Origin: a virus
Reading direction: 5' to 3' (one strand)
Virus record (IMG/VR): IMGVR_UViG_3300025070_000123
Span: 1-34,397 of that record
DNA: 34,397 nucleotides
A program made the position numbers and the translations under genes. This document shows, piece after piece, positions 18,575-26,170 of the stretch. Within the stretch, counting starts at the first letter, position 1. Every line of letters begins with the position of its first letter. The notes under the pieces were generated by a model. That model was given only the letters and a program-made list of their open reading frames with translations, did no database searches and had not been told where the DNA came from.

Positions 18575-19519
18575 TTAATGTTTAATCCATTTAGCTTTGC
18601 CTCGTAGTACTTGAGCCATTTCTTCTAGCTTATAATTTGAAAGTCTTATTTTTGCATTTCTCATTTTAGAGCTAGCTTCTTTTTTATATAAAGGCGCTAA
18701 CTGTACTGTTGATGGTCTTAGCTTTGATAAATTATATAACATGTAAGCATATAAAGCATCCTCAGCAAGCTTTGGAACATATACCTTAGATAGGTCTCCA
18801 TTATCTGCAATGCCATCAGAAATATAGTCTAAAATGATTAGGTTGTCAGGTCTCCCACTAAAGGTGCTATCAAAAAATATTACACCTGCCTCGTTATCTA
18901 TAAAAAATGTACCAGCTCCAGACATATCTTCTGGATTGCTTCCGTATCTTTTATTAAGATAAGGAAAATCATCATCATCATAATTATAGTTATCTTCTAA
19001 AGATCTTGTTCTATTAGCTGGATTATTAGGGTCTTGAAATCTAGTAATCGCAGTTGACTTAGCGGCAACCTGTACTTCGCCTTCACTGTCATATAAAAAA
19101 TTGTGGTCTCCATCCTGTAAAGGTGCGGTTGGATTGTCTACTTTTCTAGACGGTAATAAAATATCTTTTTTACCATCTTCGCCCACCTGCGAAACCTTAA
19201 TGTAATTTACATAATCTTGCGGTAATGGAAATTGCAGAGTAGATCCTAATTCTATTTCTACACTTTTTTCACTATGCAAAATATCATAACTAAACTCTTG
19301 CATACCTCTTTGCGCCCAGAAATCTACTTCATAGCGAGGAACTTTAGCAAGAGCTTTATCTTCGCCAATATATGCAACAATAAAATTATTTATAATATCC
19401 TCTAAACTAGTTCTACTATAATAACCTAAACCTTTAAAATTAGCAGGAGTATTACCAGCGTCACCCTCAAAGTTTGCGTAATATTGTTGACTAGTATATA
19501 TTTTTCTTGATTCTGCCAT
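18575..19519 (-). CDS. Tail-tube/adaptor protein (gp11-like), 314 aa
   Basis: The protein resembles the adaptor (tail tubular A) found in many marine and crAss-like podoviruses. Features seen: an N-terminal LEDIINNFIVAYIGEDKALA helix region (about 39-58), VDFWAQRGMQEFSYDILHSE, LQFPLPQDYVNYIKVS (about 95-110), and a C-terminal helical part (EDALYAYMLYNLSKLRPS, then basic KMRNAKIRLSNYK). Members of this family sit between the portal/ring complex and the nozzle. The start overlaps the stop of the ring protein (TAATG at 19519). The nozzle N-terminal ORF follows after 10 bases. Assignment is by motif memory and position; no structure was compared. Confidence 0.72.
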   Translation of the reverse strand: MAESRKIYTSQQYYANFEGDAGNTPANFKGLGYYSRTSLEDIINNFIVAYIGEDKALAKVPRYEVDFWAQRGMQEFSYDILHSEKSVEIELGSTLQFPLPQDYVNYIKVSQVGEDGKKDILLPSRKVDNPTAPLQDGDHNFLYDSEGEVQVAAKSTAITRFQDPNNPANRTRSLEDNYNYDDDDFPYLNKRYGSNPEDMSGAGTFFIDNEAGVIFFDSTFSGRPDNLIILDYISDGIADNGDLSKVYVPKLAEDALYAYMLYNLSKLRPSTVQLAPLYKKEASSKMRNAKIRLSNYKLEEMAQVLRGKAKWIKH

Positions 19520-20226
19520 TATCGTTCAGATTGTATTATTTGTTGTTCTTTTGCTGCCGCAGCTTGAGTTATATCTGCAGCTCTTATAATTACTCCCGCA
19601 TAAGATAATATTTTAACTACTAGTTCGTGCTCTTCGGATGCGTGCAACTCAAAATTTTGATAATCAGAAGCACTCAAATTAGCAACTACTTGGCCGGCCG
19701 CAGTACCCCCAACCCATTTCACTTCAGCAGGTTTTCTTATGTAATTTATATCTATACTAGTTATTCCAGCAGTTGGGTACATAACTACGCCACCCTCATG
19801 TCTAACGTATACAGGGTTATTTACTGTAGGCTTAGTAAGCGGCGATCTATTTAGATATAATATTTTTTGGCTTGACACTTCACTTGCGTGTATAGCATTT
19901 GTAGATACAGTACCTAGCCTAAAAAAGTTAGAAGGGTAAGCATAGTAGCTTGAGGTTGTATTACCCGCGGCGTTGGGAAATGTTCCAGGAGGGGTTATTG
20001 TTTCTTCGTTTTCAAACAAAGCTATTTTTTCTTCTACATTTTTTCTAATATCCGAATAATCTGAATCATTAGAAATAACATAGTTTCTTAAAGAAAAATA
20101 ACCTTCAAAAATTTCATTTTGAGCCTGGTTAGCAAGCGAATTAATTTCAGCTGGCGTAATATAACCTCTATTTTCTTTATTAAGTATGTTTAATACTGTT
20201 TTATAAACGTTGTCTATGCTTACCAT
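19519..20226 (-). CDS. Ring / head-tail connector protein, 235 aa
   Basis: The N-terminus (VYKTVLNILNKENRGYITPAE, then INSLANQAQNEIFEGYF, residues about 7-44) matches the helical start I know from crAss-like ring/connector proteins. A beta-rich middle follows with YAYPSNFFRLGTVST and VYVRHEGGVVMYPT, then DINYIRKPAEVKW. The C-terminal helix (HASEEHELVVKILSYAGVII) resembles the end of gp6/gp8-type connectors. It should form a ring under the portal and bind the adaptor encoded next. A 57-base spacer containing a perfect inverted repeat precedes the gene, one of the longest gaps here. It ends in a TAATG overlap with the adaptor. Confidence 0.7.
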   Translation of the reverse strand: MVSIDNVYKTVLNILNKENRGYITPAEINSLANQAQNEIFEGYFSLRNYVISNDSDYSDIRKNVEEKIALFENEETITPPGTFPNAAGNTTSSYYAYPSNFFRLGTVSTNAIHASEVSSQKILYLNRSPLTKPTVNNPVYVRHEGGVVMYPTAGITSIDINYIRKPAEVKWVGGTAAGQVVANLSASDYQNFELHASEEHELVVKILSYAGVIIRAADITQAAAAKEQQIIQSER

Positions 20227-20247
20227 TATTATTTTTATTTATTAGAT

Positions 20248-20275
20248 GGTTATAGTTAACCGAATAACTATAACC
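20248..20275 (-). promoter_or_regulatory. Perfect inverted repeat in the ring-gene leader
   Basis: Ten-base arms (20248-20257 and 20266-20275, GGTTATAGTT/AACTATAACC) are fully complementary around an 8-base loop. The hairpin lies in the 57-base gap between the neck-region gene and the ring gene, about 20 bases before the ring ATG. No run of U follows on the minus strand, so it is a poor intrinsic terminator. An mRNA-processing, translation-control or protein-binding site is possible. Only the inverted repeat itself is certain. Confidence 0.5.
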
Positions 20276-20282
20276 TGGTATT

Positions 20283-21008
20283 TTATGAAAGTTTCTTTTC
20301 AATAGCTTTCATAACGTCTACGCCTTCATCTGTTTTTAAGAATCGCGCAAACGCTGCGTATGGATGTTCATCAAATGGTACAGTCATAATTTTTTTACCA
20401 TTTGTACTCCACTTAAATACTGTATTATCATCTGTTAGTTTAACAATACCAGCTTCTACACATCTATTAGCTAAGTTACGAAGCTTAATATCTTCGTCTT
20501 TTGCCACTTCAATAAATAGTTTTGGATCGCTTTTAGCAAACAAATAACAATCTCTTTTTATTTCTTTAGAAGACATTGTTGTTACATCAGAACCAATTTC
20601 AGTTCTAAGTATAGCTTCAAGATGCTCAACATCAAGCTCTTGTACCAGTTTCAATGCTTCTAATTCTAATTCTATAATACTTATATCATCAACAGCTTCT
20701 TTTACGGTGTCAATTTCTTCCCATAAGTTTAGTCTATCAGGATGATATAATGATAATAATTGTTGTAGTAAAGGTTGTGTTCTGGGTACCATGAGTACCC
20801 CATCTCGGAATACTATATGTTTAAGTTGTGCAAAACCATCTTGCTCATCAATAAATAATGACTTTTGATTATCAGCATATCTTATTTCCCTATTAATTGC
20901 TTTACTTTCATCAAAGTGCAATAAACCTGTACTTTTAATCTTGTATGTTAACGGAGACATACCATTCTTAAGAACGTATGTTCTGTCTTTTATTTCCCAA
21001 TTTTTCAT
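20283..21008 (-). CDS. Conserved-type neck-region protein of unknown function, 241 aa
   Basis: I recognise the style of this protein from marine phage structural modules but know no function. The N-terminal half has short strands with charged turns: DRTYVLKNGMSPLTYKI, LLHFDESKAINREIRYA, IVFRDGVLMVPRTQPLLQQL (about 69-88). The middle is an acidic helix (about 100-135, VKEAVDDISIIELELEALKL). The C-terminal part (about 145-241) is mixed helical with LRNLANRCVEAGIVKLTDD, which could be a small winged-helix-like fold. It lies between the capsid gene and the ring gene, after a terminator-like hairpin. A head-completion or capsid-associated role is inferred from position; a regulatory role cannot be excluded. 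Confidence 0.7.
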   Translation of the reverse strand: MKNWEIKDRTYVLKNGMSPLTYKIKSTGLLHFDESKAINREIRYADNQKSLFIDEQDGFAQLKHIVFRDGVLMVPRTQPLLQQLLSLYHPDRLNLWEEIDTVKEAVDDISIIELELEALKLVQELDVEHLEAILRTEIGSDVTTMSSKEIKRDCYLFAKSDPKLFIEVAKDEDIKLRNLANRCVEAGIVKLTDDNTVFKWSTNGKKIMTVPFDEHPYAAFARFLKTDEGVDVMKAIEKKLS

Positions 21009-21035
21009 AATATAATTTAATAAGATAATAGCTAA

Positions 21036-21055
21036 AGGGTGGCCGTAACCACCCT
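21036..21055 (-). terminator. GC-rich hairpin after the capsid gene
   Basis: A 7-base stem (AGGGTGG/CCACCCT) with a 6-base loop stands 17 bases after the capsid stop. On the minus strand it is followed by a U-rich stretch (TTTAGCTATTATCTTATT). Short TAGC/GCTA arms just outside could extend the stem. It is the most GC-rich stem in this otherwise AT-rich spacer. It looks like a weak intrinsic terminator that would lower expression of downstream tail genes relative to the capsid gene, or like an mRNA-stabilising 3' end. Confidence 0.5.
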
Positions 21056-21071
21056 CTGCTATATTAATTTA

Positions 21072-22535
21072 CTACTTCAATAAGAAGAAGTTGTTGGCTC
21101 CTTGAGTAATCAAACATCTTTCAGATAAGAAGTTAACTCTCATTTCGTCCAAGCTAGAAGTGTATGCGCCTCCTACTGATCCAGTAATCCAAGTTTTCAT
21201 TTTTCTGTCATCAGTTTCAGAAGAACGATAACGTACGTGTAAAAATGGTCTTTTGATATTTTTGCCTAGATCTTGATCGTATACAGTAGATGTACCTGCA
21301 GGAATAATAGTTCCTTCAACGTCACCGAATCCGCCTCTTGTAGCAAAGTCATTTAGATATTTCCAGTCAGTCTTATAAAAATCATAAGCACCTCTTCTAA
21401 ATCCAGAGAATCCTAGGTTTAGGGCCATATCTTCAGAATTATTAAATACTCCGTAAGAAGTACCGCCTGCTCCGTAAGAATTTTTAGAAGCCAATACATC
21501 ATCAATAGCTAGAGACAAAGCTCTATTGCTATAAATCATATTTTCTTCAATAGCTCCATTCTTATCTAGTTGCTTAAGGATGTTATCAAAACCAACCATA
21601 GTTGGAGTTCCTCCACCTAATAGATCTGTAGATAGTCCGTCATATACATTACCTCTTGCTTCTAGTGCAGCAAAGAAACCTTCAGATCCAGTGTAGCTTG
21701 CAGCAGCAGTACCAGCGGATGCAGTTTTCTTAACTGACTCTACCATAGACATTTCTAGGTAATCTTCAAATCTTAGTCTGGTTTCGTGCTCAGACTTTAG
21801 ATACCATAGGTAACCAGAAGCACCATTTTCAGAAGTAACTTCAATCCAACCAATCTGAGCAGTGTCAGATCCGTTAATAGCGTAGTTATCTTTTAGAATA
21901 ATAGGCTTGTTAGTATAAGAGCTGTAGTCAGAATCCAAAGACCCAACCATTCCGTCAGTTCCTTTAGCAAACTCAGATCCGTATACTAGTACGTTTGCTT
22001 TTGCATAAGAAGCAGCACCTGTAACACCTGTCCAGTCAGCAGCTGTATAAGCAACAGCAGTAAAAGTTCCGGTATCACCAGCAGCGGCAGCTCCAGCAAC
22101 AGTAACAACCCCTTTAACTACGGGTCCTGTAGCAGCACCTCCAGAAGTTAATCCTTGTACCATAATGGTTTGTCCAGCTCTAACTACAGGAGCATCTCCA
22201 GCGGCATAAGCAGTGCCATCAGGTTTAGCATCAAAAGTAACTGTAAATACAGACTCACCAGTACCGCTAGCAGTAGCAATAGCTACATTGTCGTAACGTG
22301 TGTGTAATCTCCCTTGCTCAATCCATCTGATTTCGTCAGAAGTAGATGGCATTTCAGCTGATACCATACGTAGGAAAGAAGAGATAGAACGATTTCCGTA
22401 AATCTCAGCTTCTTTTTCGTATACATCAGGTAAAAATTGTTTTGTAAAATCGAAATCGGTAATATAATTACCTTGAAATAATGATCCCTTGCTAGATGAA
22501 GGGGTTAAGTTTTCAATGCCAGTTGATATAGCCAT
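21072..22535 (-). CDS. Major capsid protein, HK97-type, 487 aa
   Basis: Length, position directly after the scaffold gene and composition fit the major capsid protein. The N-terminal arm (about 20-80) has LPDVYEKEAEIYGNRSISSF and EIRWIEQGRLHTRYD. An Ala/Gly/Thr-rich stretch (about 88-185) looks like an inserted beta domain. The core has LKSEHETRLRFEDYLEMSMV (about 255-275) and EENMIYSNRALSLAIDD. The C-terminus ends in LSERCLITQGANNFFLLK. The gene uses more GC-ending codons than its neighbours, as strongly expressed genes often do. Its leader (AAATTTATTACAATG) has no Shine-Dalgarno sequence. A terminator-like hairpin follows. The HK97 fold is inferred from context. Confidence 0.85.
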   Translation of the reverse strand: MAISTGIENLTPSSSKGSLFQGNYITDFDFTKQFLPDVYEKEAEIYGNRSISSFLRMVSAEMPSTSDEIRWIEQGRLHTRYDNVAIATASGTGESVFTVTFDAKPDGTAYAAGDAPVVRAGQTIMVQGLTSGGAATGPVVKGVVTVAGAAAAGDTGTFTAVAYTAADWTGVTGAASYAKANVLVYGSEFAKGTDGMVGSLDSDYSSYTNKPIILKDNYAINGSDTAQIGWIEVTSENGASGYLWYLKSEHETRLRFEDYLEMSMVESVKKTASAGTAAASYTGSEGFFAALEARGNVYDGLSTDLLGGGTPTMVGFDNILKQLDKNGAIEENMIYSNRALSLAIDDVLASKNSYGAGGTSYGVFNNSEDMALNLGFSGFRRGAYDFYKTDWKYLNDFATRGGFGDVEGTIIPAGTSTVYDQDLGKNIKRPFLHVRYRSSETDDRKMKTWITGSVGGAYTSSLDEMRVNFLSERCLITQGANNFFLLK

Positions 22536-22552
22536 TGTAATAAATTTTTAAG

Positions 22553-23776
22553 TTATTGTTTTAGTTTCATTCTCAGTTTAGAACTAGAATCACCCGAAAC
22601 AACTTTAAACTTTTGGCCTGAAGCTGTTTTAATAACACCCTCTTGCCTTGGGTCCATATTTATATTTTTAGCATCCTTAGCGGATTGACGTAGAGCATCG
22701 GCACGGCCTTGCTCATAAAAATGTTCAGCTAGCTTATCTGCATTTCTTGCAGTAAACAATGCTTTATGGTAGCCCTTAGCGTCACTAATTTGACCATTGT
22801 CATCTAAAAATGGTTTTACAAAATTATTAATATCAGATTGTTGTGTTTTTGTGTCATTAACATTATTGACTTTATAACGGTATTTATTGTTTCCAACTTG
22901 GAAATCAAACCCTTTAAAATCCTGACTAAACACGTTGTCTGTTTTTTGTAAAAAACTTTCAGTAAGTTGTTTGCTTGATTCAGCGTTCTGTTGATATGTA
23001 TTGTAATACTCTAAAGCTTCTTGGTACTCCTGAGGAATATCTGTTTGCTTCTTCAACTTGAGGTCAGCATAATATTTCTCTTTGTTTCCTTCCAAAAACT
23101 TTTTAGCATTAAATAGCTCTTCTTTAAATGCTCTTTTCTTAGAGCGTATTTCTCTTGGGTCGTCATCTTCTTCATATGAAAAATTATCTTCCATATATTC
23201 AGACACCTCTTGTGAGTCCCAAGGCTTAGATTGTTTATAATATTCTCGCAATAGATCGCCATCATTGTATTTTGATAGGTCTCTATTTAATAAAACAAAG
23301 TCTTCAACACTGCCGCCTGTTTCTTCCATAAACTTAACAAGCTTTTCTACATTTTCAGGAAGTACAACTTCTGGTTCTGCAGGTTTTGGTTGTTCGTTTA
23401 CTTGCGCAGCTCTTTCGTCTACTTTAGGCTGATTAGTTTCTACCGTTTCTTCTTCATCTTTGATGAGCTCGAGCGGCGAGTCTTGCTCTTCTGTTTCTTT
23501 GGCTTCGGTTTGTTCTTGTACTTCTTGCTCCACTTCTTTGCTATCTCCGGGTGCATCTTCCACAGGAACCTCCTCTGCTTCTCGCTCTTGAACGGCATCT
23601 TTTTCTTTGTTTAATTCGTCTAAATTAATTTTTGGTACTTCATCAACCTCTTTGCCTGCGGCTTCAGGTTCAATCTTACCTTCTTCAACTGCTTTATCTA
23701 AAACAGCTTGTTCTTGTTCTTGTGCTGACTTTTGTTCAACGTCTTCAGCAGCACCTTTAATTTTCCATTCTGCCAT
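22553..23776 (-). CDS. Capsid scaffolding protein, 407 aa
   Basis: The N-terminal 150 residues are strongly acidic and Glu/Gln-rich with low complexity (EQKSAQEQEQAVLDKAVEEG; KEVEQEVQEQTEAKETEEQD). The second half is helical and basic-acidic (FLEGNKEKYYADLKLKKQTD; EYYNTYQQNAESSKQLTESF), ending in a basic tail (SSKLRMKLKQ). This acidic coiled protein with a basic C-terminus, placed between portal and capsid genes, is the classic layout of a scaffold, whose basic end contacts the capsid shell. No protease motif was noticed, so removal of the scaffold may not depend on a protease within this protein. Its spacing is 30 bases after the portal stop and 17 bases before the capsid start. Confidence 0.78.
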   Translation of the reverse strand: MAEWKIKGAAEDVEQKSAQEQEQAVLDKAVEEGKIEPEAAGKEVDEVPKINLDELNKEKDAVQEREAEEVPVEDAPGDSKEVEQEVQEQTEAKETEEQDSPLELIKDEEETVETNQPKVDERAAQVNEQPKPAEPEVVLPENVEKLVKFMEETGGSVEDFVLLNRDLSKYNDGDLLREYYKQSKPWDSQEVSEYMEDNFSYEEDDDPREIRSKKRAFKEELFNAKKFLEGNKEKYYADLKLKKQTDIPQEYQEALEYYNTYQQNAESSKQLTESFLQKTDNVFSQDFKGFDFQVGNNKYRYKVNNVNDTKTQQSDINNFVKPFLDDNGQISDAKGYHKALFTARNADKLAEHFYEQGRADALRQSAKDAKNINMDPRQEGVIKTASGQKFKVVSGDSSSKLRMKLKQ

Positions 23777-23806
23777 AATTTAATAATATATAATAGTTAA
23801 TAATTT

Positions 23807-26167
23807 TTATTTAGGTTCAAATCTGCTAAGGTCTATACCACCTAAAACATCATTTCCACTAGATTCAAAAGCTTTTTTGGGCTCAGGGTTTGATACTGGC
23901 TTTTGCAACTCTATTTGTTTTTTTGCATCAAGCTCCATTCCTTTAAGCTTCATATTCAAATCAAATTCATATTGCATCAGCTCGCGTTTTGTTTGCGCTT
24001 CTGATTCTAATTTTTGAATATCAAGTTGAGATTGTAATTGGGCTAATTTGCCTTTAGCTTCAACCTTCATATTTTCAGCTTGAGCTTTAGCCATTTCAGC
24101 GGCTTGAGCAGCTTGGGCATTAGCTTGCGATTGTGCTGCAATATTTCTTTCTGCTTTTAATTGGTCTGTAGCCTCCTTCTTAGCTCTTCTGTATTTTAAT
24201 AGTTGATTAGCTAGTTTTATGTTTTTTACTTGTCTTATATCAATTATATCTTCAAGATGTATTTGATCTCTTGACAATGCTACTTGTATATTATTTTCTA
24301 CAAGTTGTTTTTCATCTTCATCTGGATCTAGCTCTAAGAAAATGCCAAAGTCATGCATATGTAAATTATCCATTTCTTTTAAAGCACCCACACTAAATCT
24401 TCCGATACCTCCAATCATCGCATCTCTTTGTGGATGATACGCCAGCACGTCTTTTATTCTTACAGATATAGCTTCTGCTAAAGTACTTGTAATGTATAAA
24501 GAACTATGTAATATATGCCTAGTTGCTGTATTAGAATTTGCAGCAGCCAATTTTTGTACACCTACTAAAGCATATGGGTCTGGATCAGATCCATCTCTTG
24601 CTTCATTTAATCCGGTAACATCGCGAAGCATTTGCAAATAATAATTATATGCTTGTATTAATGCTTGGCTTTGTTGTCCGCCACCACCAGGTAATTCCTG
24701 TATTGGTACTTTGCCAGGGTTCATATCGCCATCAACAGTCATAGACCTTCCTATAACTGATCCTGTTTGGAAATATAAGTTTAAAGCTTCTTGCGGATTA
24801 TAATTTGTGCCATTACCTAAATCAATTTCAGCTAATCCATCGGCATCTAAATAAACACCAGATGGTGTCATTCTTTGAATTACTTGCTGCAGTTTTAAAT
24901 GTGTAAGCTGTATTAAATCAGCATAAGTAACCATTCTGCTAACTAAGCTTTCAATTTTACCCTTATACATTCTAGGCGCACTAACAACATAATTCATCAT
25001 TACTTTGTTAATGTTAGAATCGGGTCTAACCATATTAGTAGCTTTTTGCCACTTTAAAAGTTTGTTAGAACCTAATACTAATACGCCTTCGTATATAGTT
25101 TCCATAGCCTGAGCTACTTTTTCAAATCTAGTTCTTTGGTCTTTAGGAGGGTTAAACTTATCATCTTTCTTTATAGCTTTTTTGGCTCCTGTAGATGTTT
25201 CTTTTATTTTATATACACTTTGTTCCCAAGTCTTCCAATTAAAATATAATACAGTTAATGTATTTGTATCAAACGTATCGTTTGAATCATTGTCTATATA
25301 ATCGTAATTATTATAATTAGAAGATTTTTTTACAATGTCTTCAAACTCTTCATCTGTTAATTCTGGAAATTGTTTTTTAAGCTCATTAGATTTAATTTGC
25401 TTAACTTCACCAAAATAATATACATCATCAAAATTAGGATCTTCAGTGTACGAATATATTAAATTTGATGGGTCAACATATTCTAATTTTATACCGTCTG
25501 TATTATTAAATGTATGCTTGGCAGCTGCAATACCTAAAACAGTTTGATCGTAATCACATCTCTTTTTTATTTCGTGATAAGCGTTTCGTTTAAAAGTATT
25601 ATCAATAGCTTGCTCATGAGCTAATTCAATAGATTGTTTATAACCTATTTGCATATGAAGCTCTAACTCTTCTTTATTAGACGGTAGATCTTCTTGCTTT
25701 ACATTTCTTACATCAACACCTAAAGTTTCATCTATTTGTGTAATTAACTCTTGAGTATTCATATCCTCAAGCATCATTTCTACAAAATTAGTTCTTTCCT
25801 TAACAGATGTTGGATCTTGCGCAAAAGCTTTAACTGTAAACAATCTATCTTGCATACCATTAACAACTATATCTACAAACTTAGGTATAATTGGCACTGG
25901 TTTCCAATCTAAATTAAGATAAGATAAATCTCCATTTACAGAAAACTCATCTTTATATTTCTGAACAGATTGCTCACCTCTGGCATATAATCTTAGTTTA
26001 TGAAAGTCTCGTTGATTTTGTACGAACCTTCCCGTGCCAGATGATTTTCTAAACCATTCGTTTTGTATACCCCGGGCCACTTCCATTCCGTAGTCTTTGC
26101 TAGATTTAGTAGCATCGTCAACCGATTGGCTGGGAAATTGGGTAACTTGTCCTGTAGCTTCTGCCAT
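23807..26167 (-). CDS. Portal protein, 786 aa
   Basis: A large portal of crAss-like type, between TerL and scaffold. Features seen: FVQNQRDFHKLRLYARGEQS (about 47-66); LNLDWKPVPIIPKFVDIVV (stem/wing entry, about 84-102); a central wing with VDPSNLIYSYTEDPNFDDVY; and helical SAPRMYKGKIESLVSRMVTY before QVIQRMTPSGVYLDADGL. Further on come ELPGGGGQQSQALIQ and YYLQMLRDVTGLNEARDGSD. From about residue 640 to 750 a long Ala/Gln/Lys/Glu-rich coiled coil follows, probably the barrel and an internal extension into the head. It starts 3 bases after the TerL stop without a Shine-Dalgarno sequence. It forms the dodecameric DNA channel and docks TerL during packaging. Confidence 0.85.
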   Translation of the reverse strand: MAEATGQVTQFPSQSVDDATKSSKDYGMEVARGIQNEWFRKSSGTGRFVQNQRDFHKLRLYARGEQSVQKYKDEFSVNGDLSYLNLDWKPVPIIPKFVDIVVNGMQDRLFTVKAFAQDPTSVKERTNFVEMMLEDMNTQELITQIDETLGVDVRNVKQEDLPSNKEELELHMQIGYKQSIELAHEQAIDNTFKRNAYHEIKKRCDYDQTVLGIAAAKHTFNNTDGIKLEYVDPSNLIYSYTEDPNFDDVYYFGEVKQIKSNELKKQFPELTDEEFEDIVKKSSNYNNYDYIDNDSNDTFDTNTLTVLYFNWKTWEQSVYKIKETSTGAKKAIKKDDKFNPPKDQRTRFEKVAQAMETIYEGVLVLGSNKLLKWQKATNMVRPDSNINKVMMNYVVSAPRMYKGKIESLVSRMVTYADLIQLTHLKLQQVIQRMTPSGVYLDADGLAEIDLGNGTNYNPQEALNLYFQTGSVIGRSMTVDGDMNPGKVPIQELPGGGGQQSQALIQAYNYYLQMLRDVTGLNEARDGSDPDPYALVGVQKLAAANSNTATRHILHSSLYITSTLAEAISVRIKDVLAYHPQRDAMIGGIGRFSVGALKEMDNLHMHDFGIFLELDPDEDEKQLVENNIQVALSRDQIHLEDIIDIRQVKNIKLANQLLKYRRAKKEATDQLKAERNIAAQSQANAQAAQAAEMAKAQAENMKVEAKGKLAQLQSQLDIQKLESEAQTKRELMQYEFDLNMKLKGMELDAKKQIELQKPVSNPEPKKAFESSGNDVLGGIDLSRFEPK

Positions 26168-26170
26168 TTT

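Noticed and set aside
23053-23265. 70-codon minus-strand frame within the scaffold gene
   Set aside because: Out-of-frame shadow of the scaffold with no independent support.
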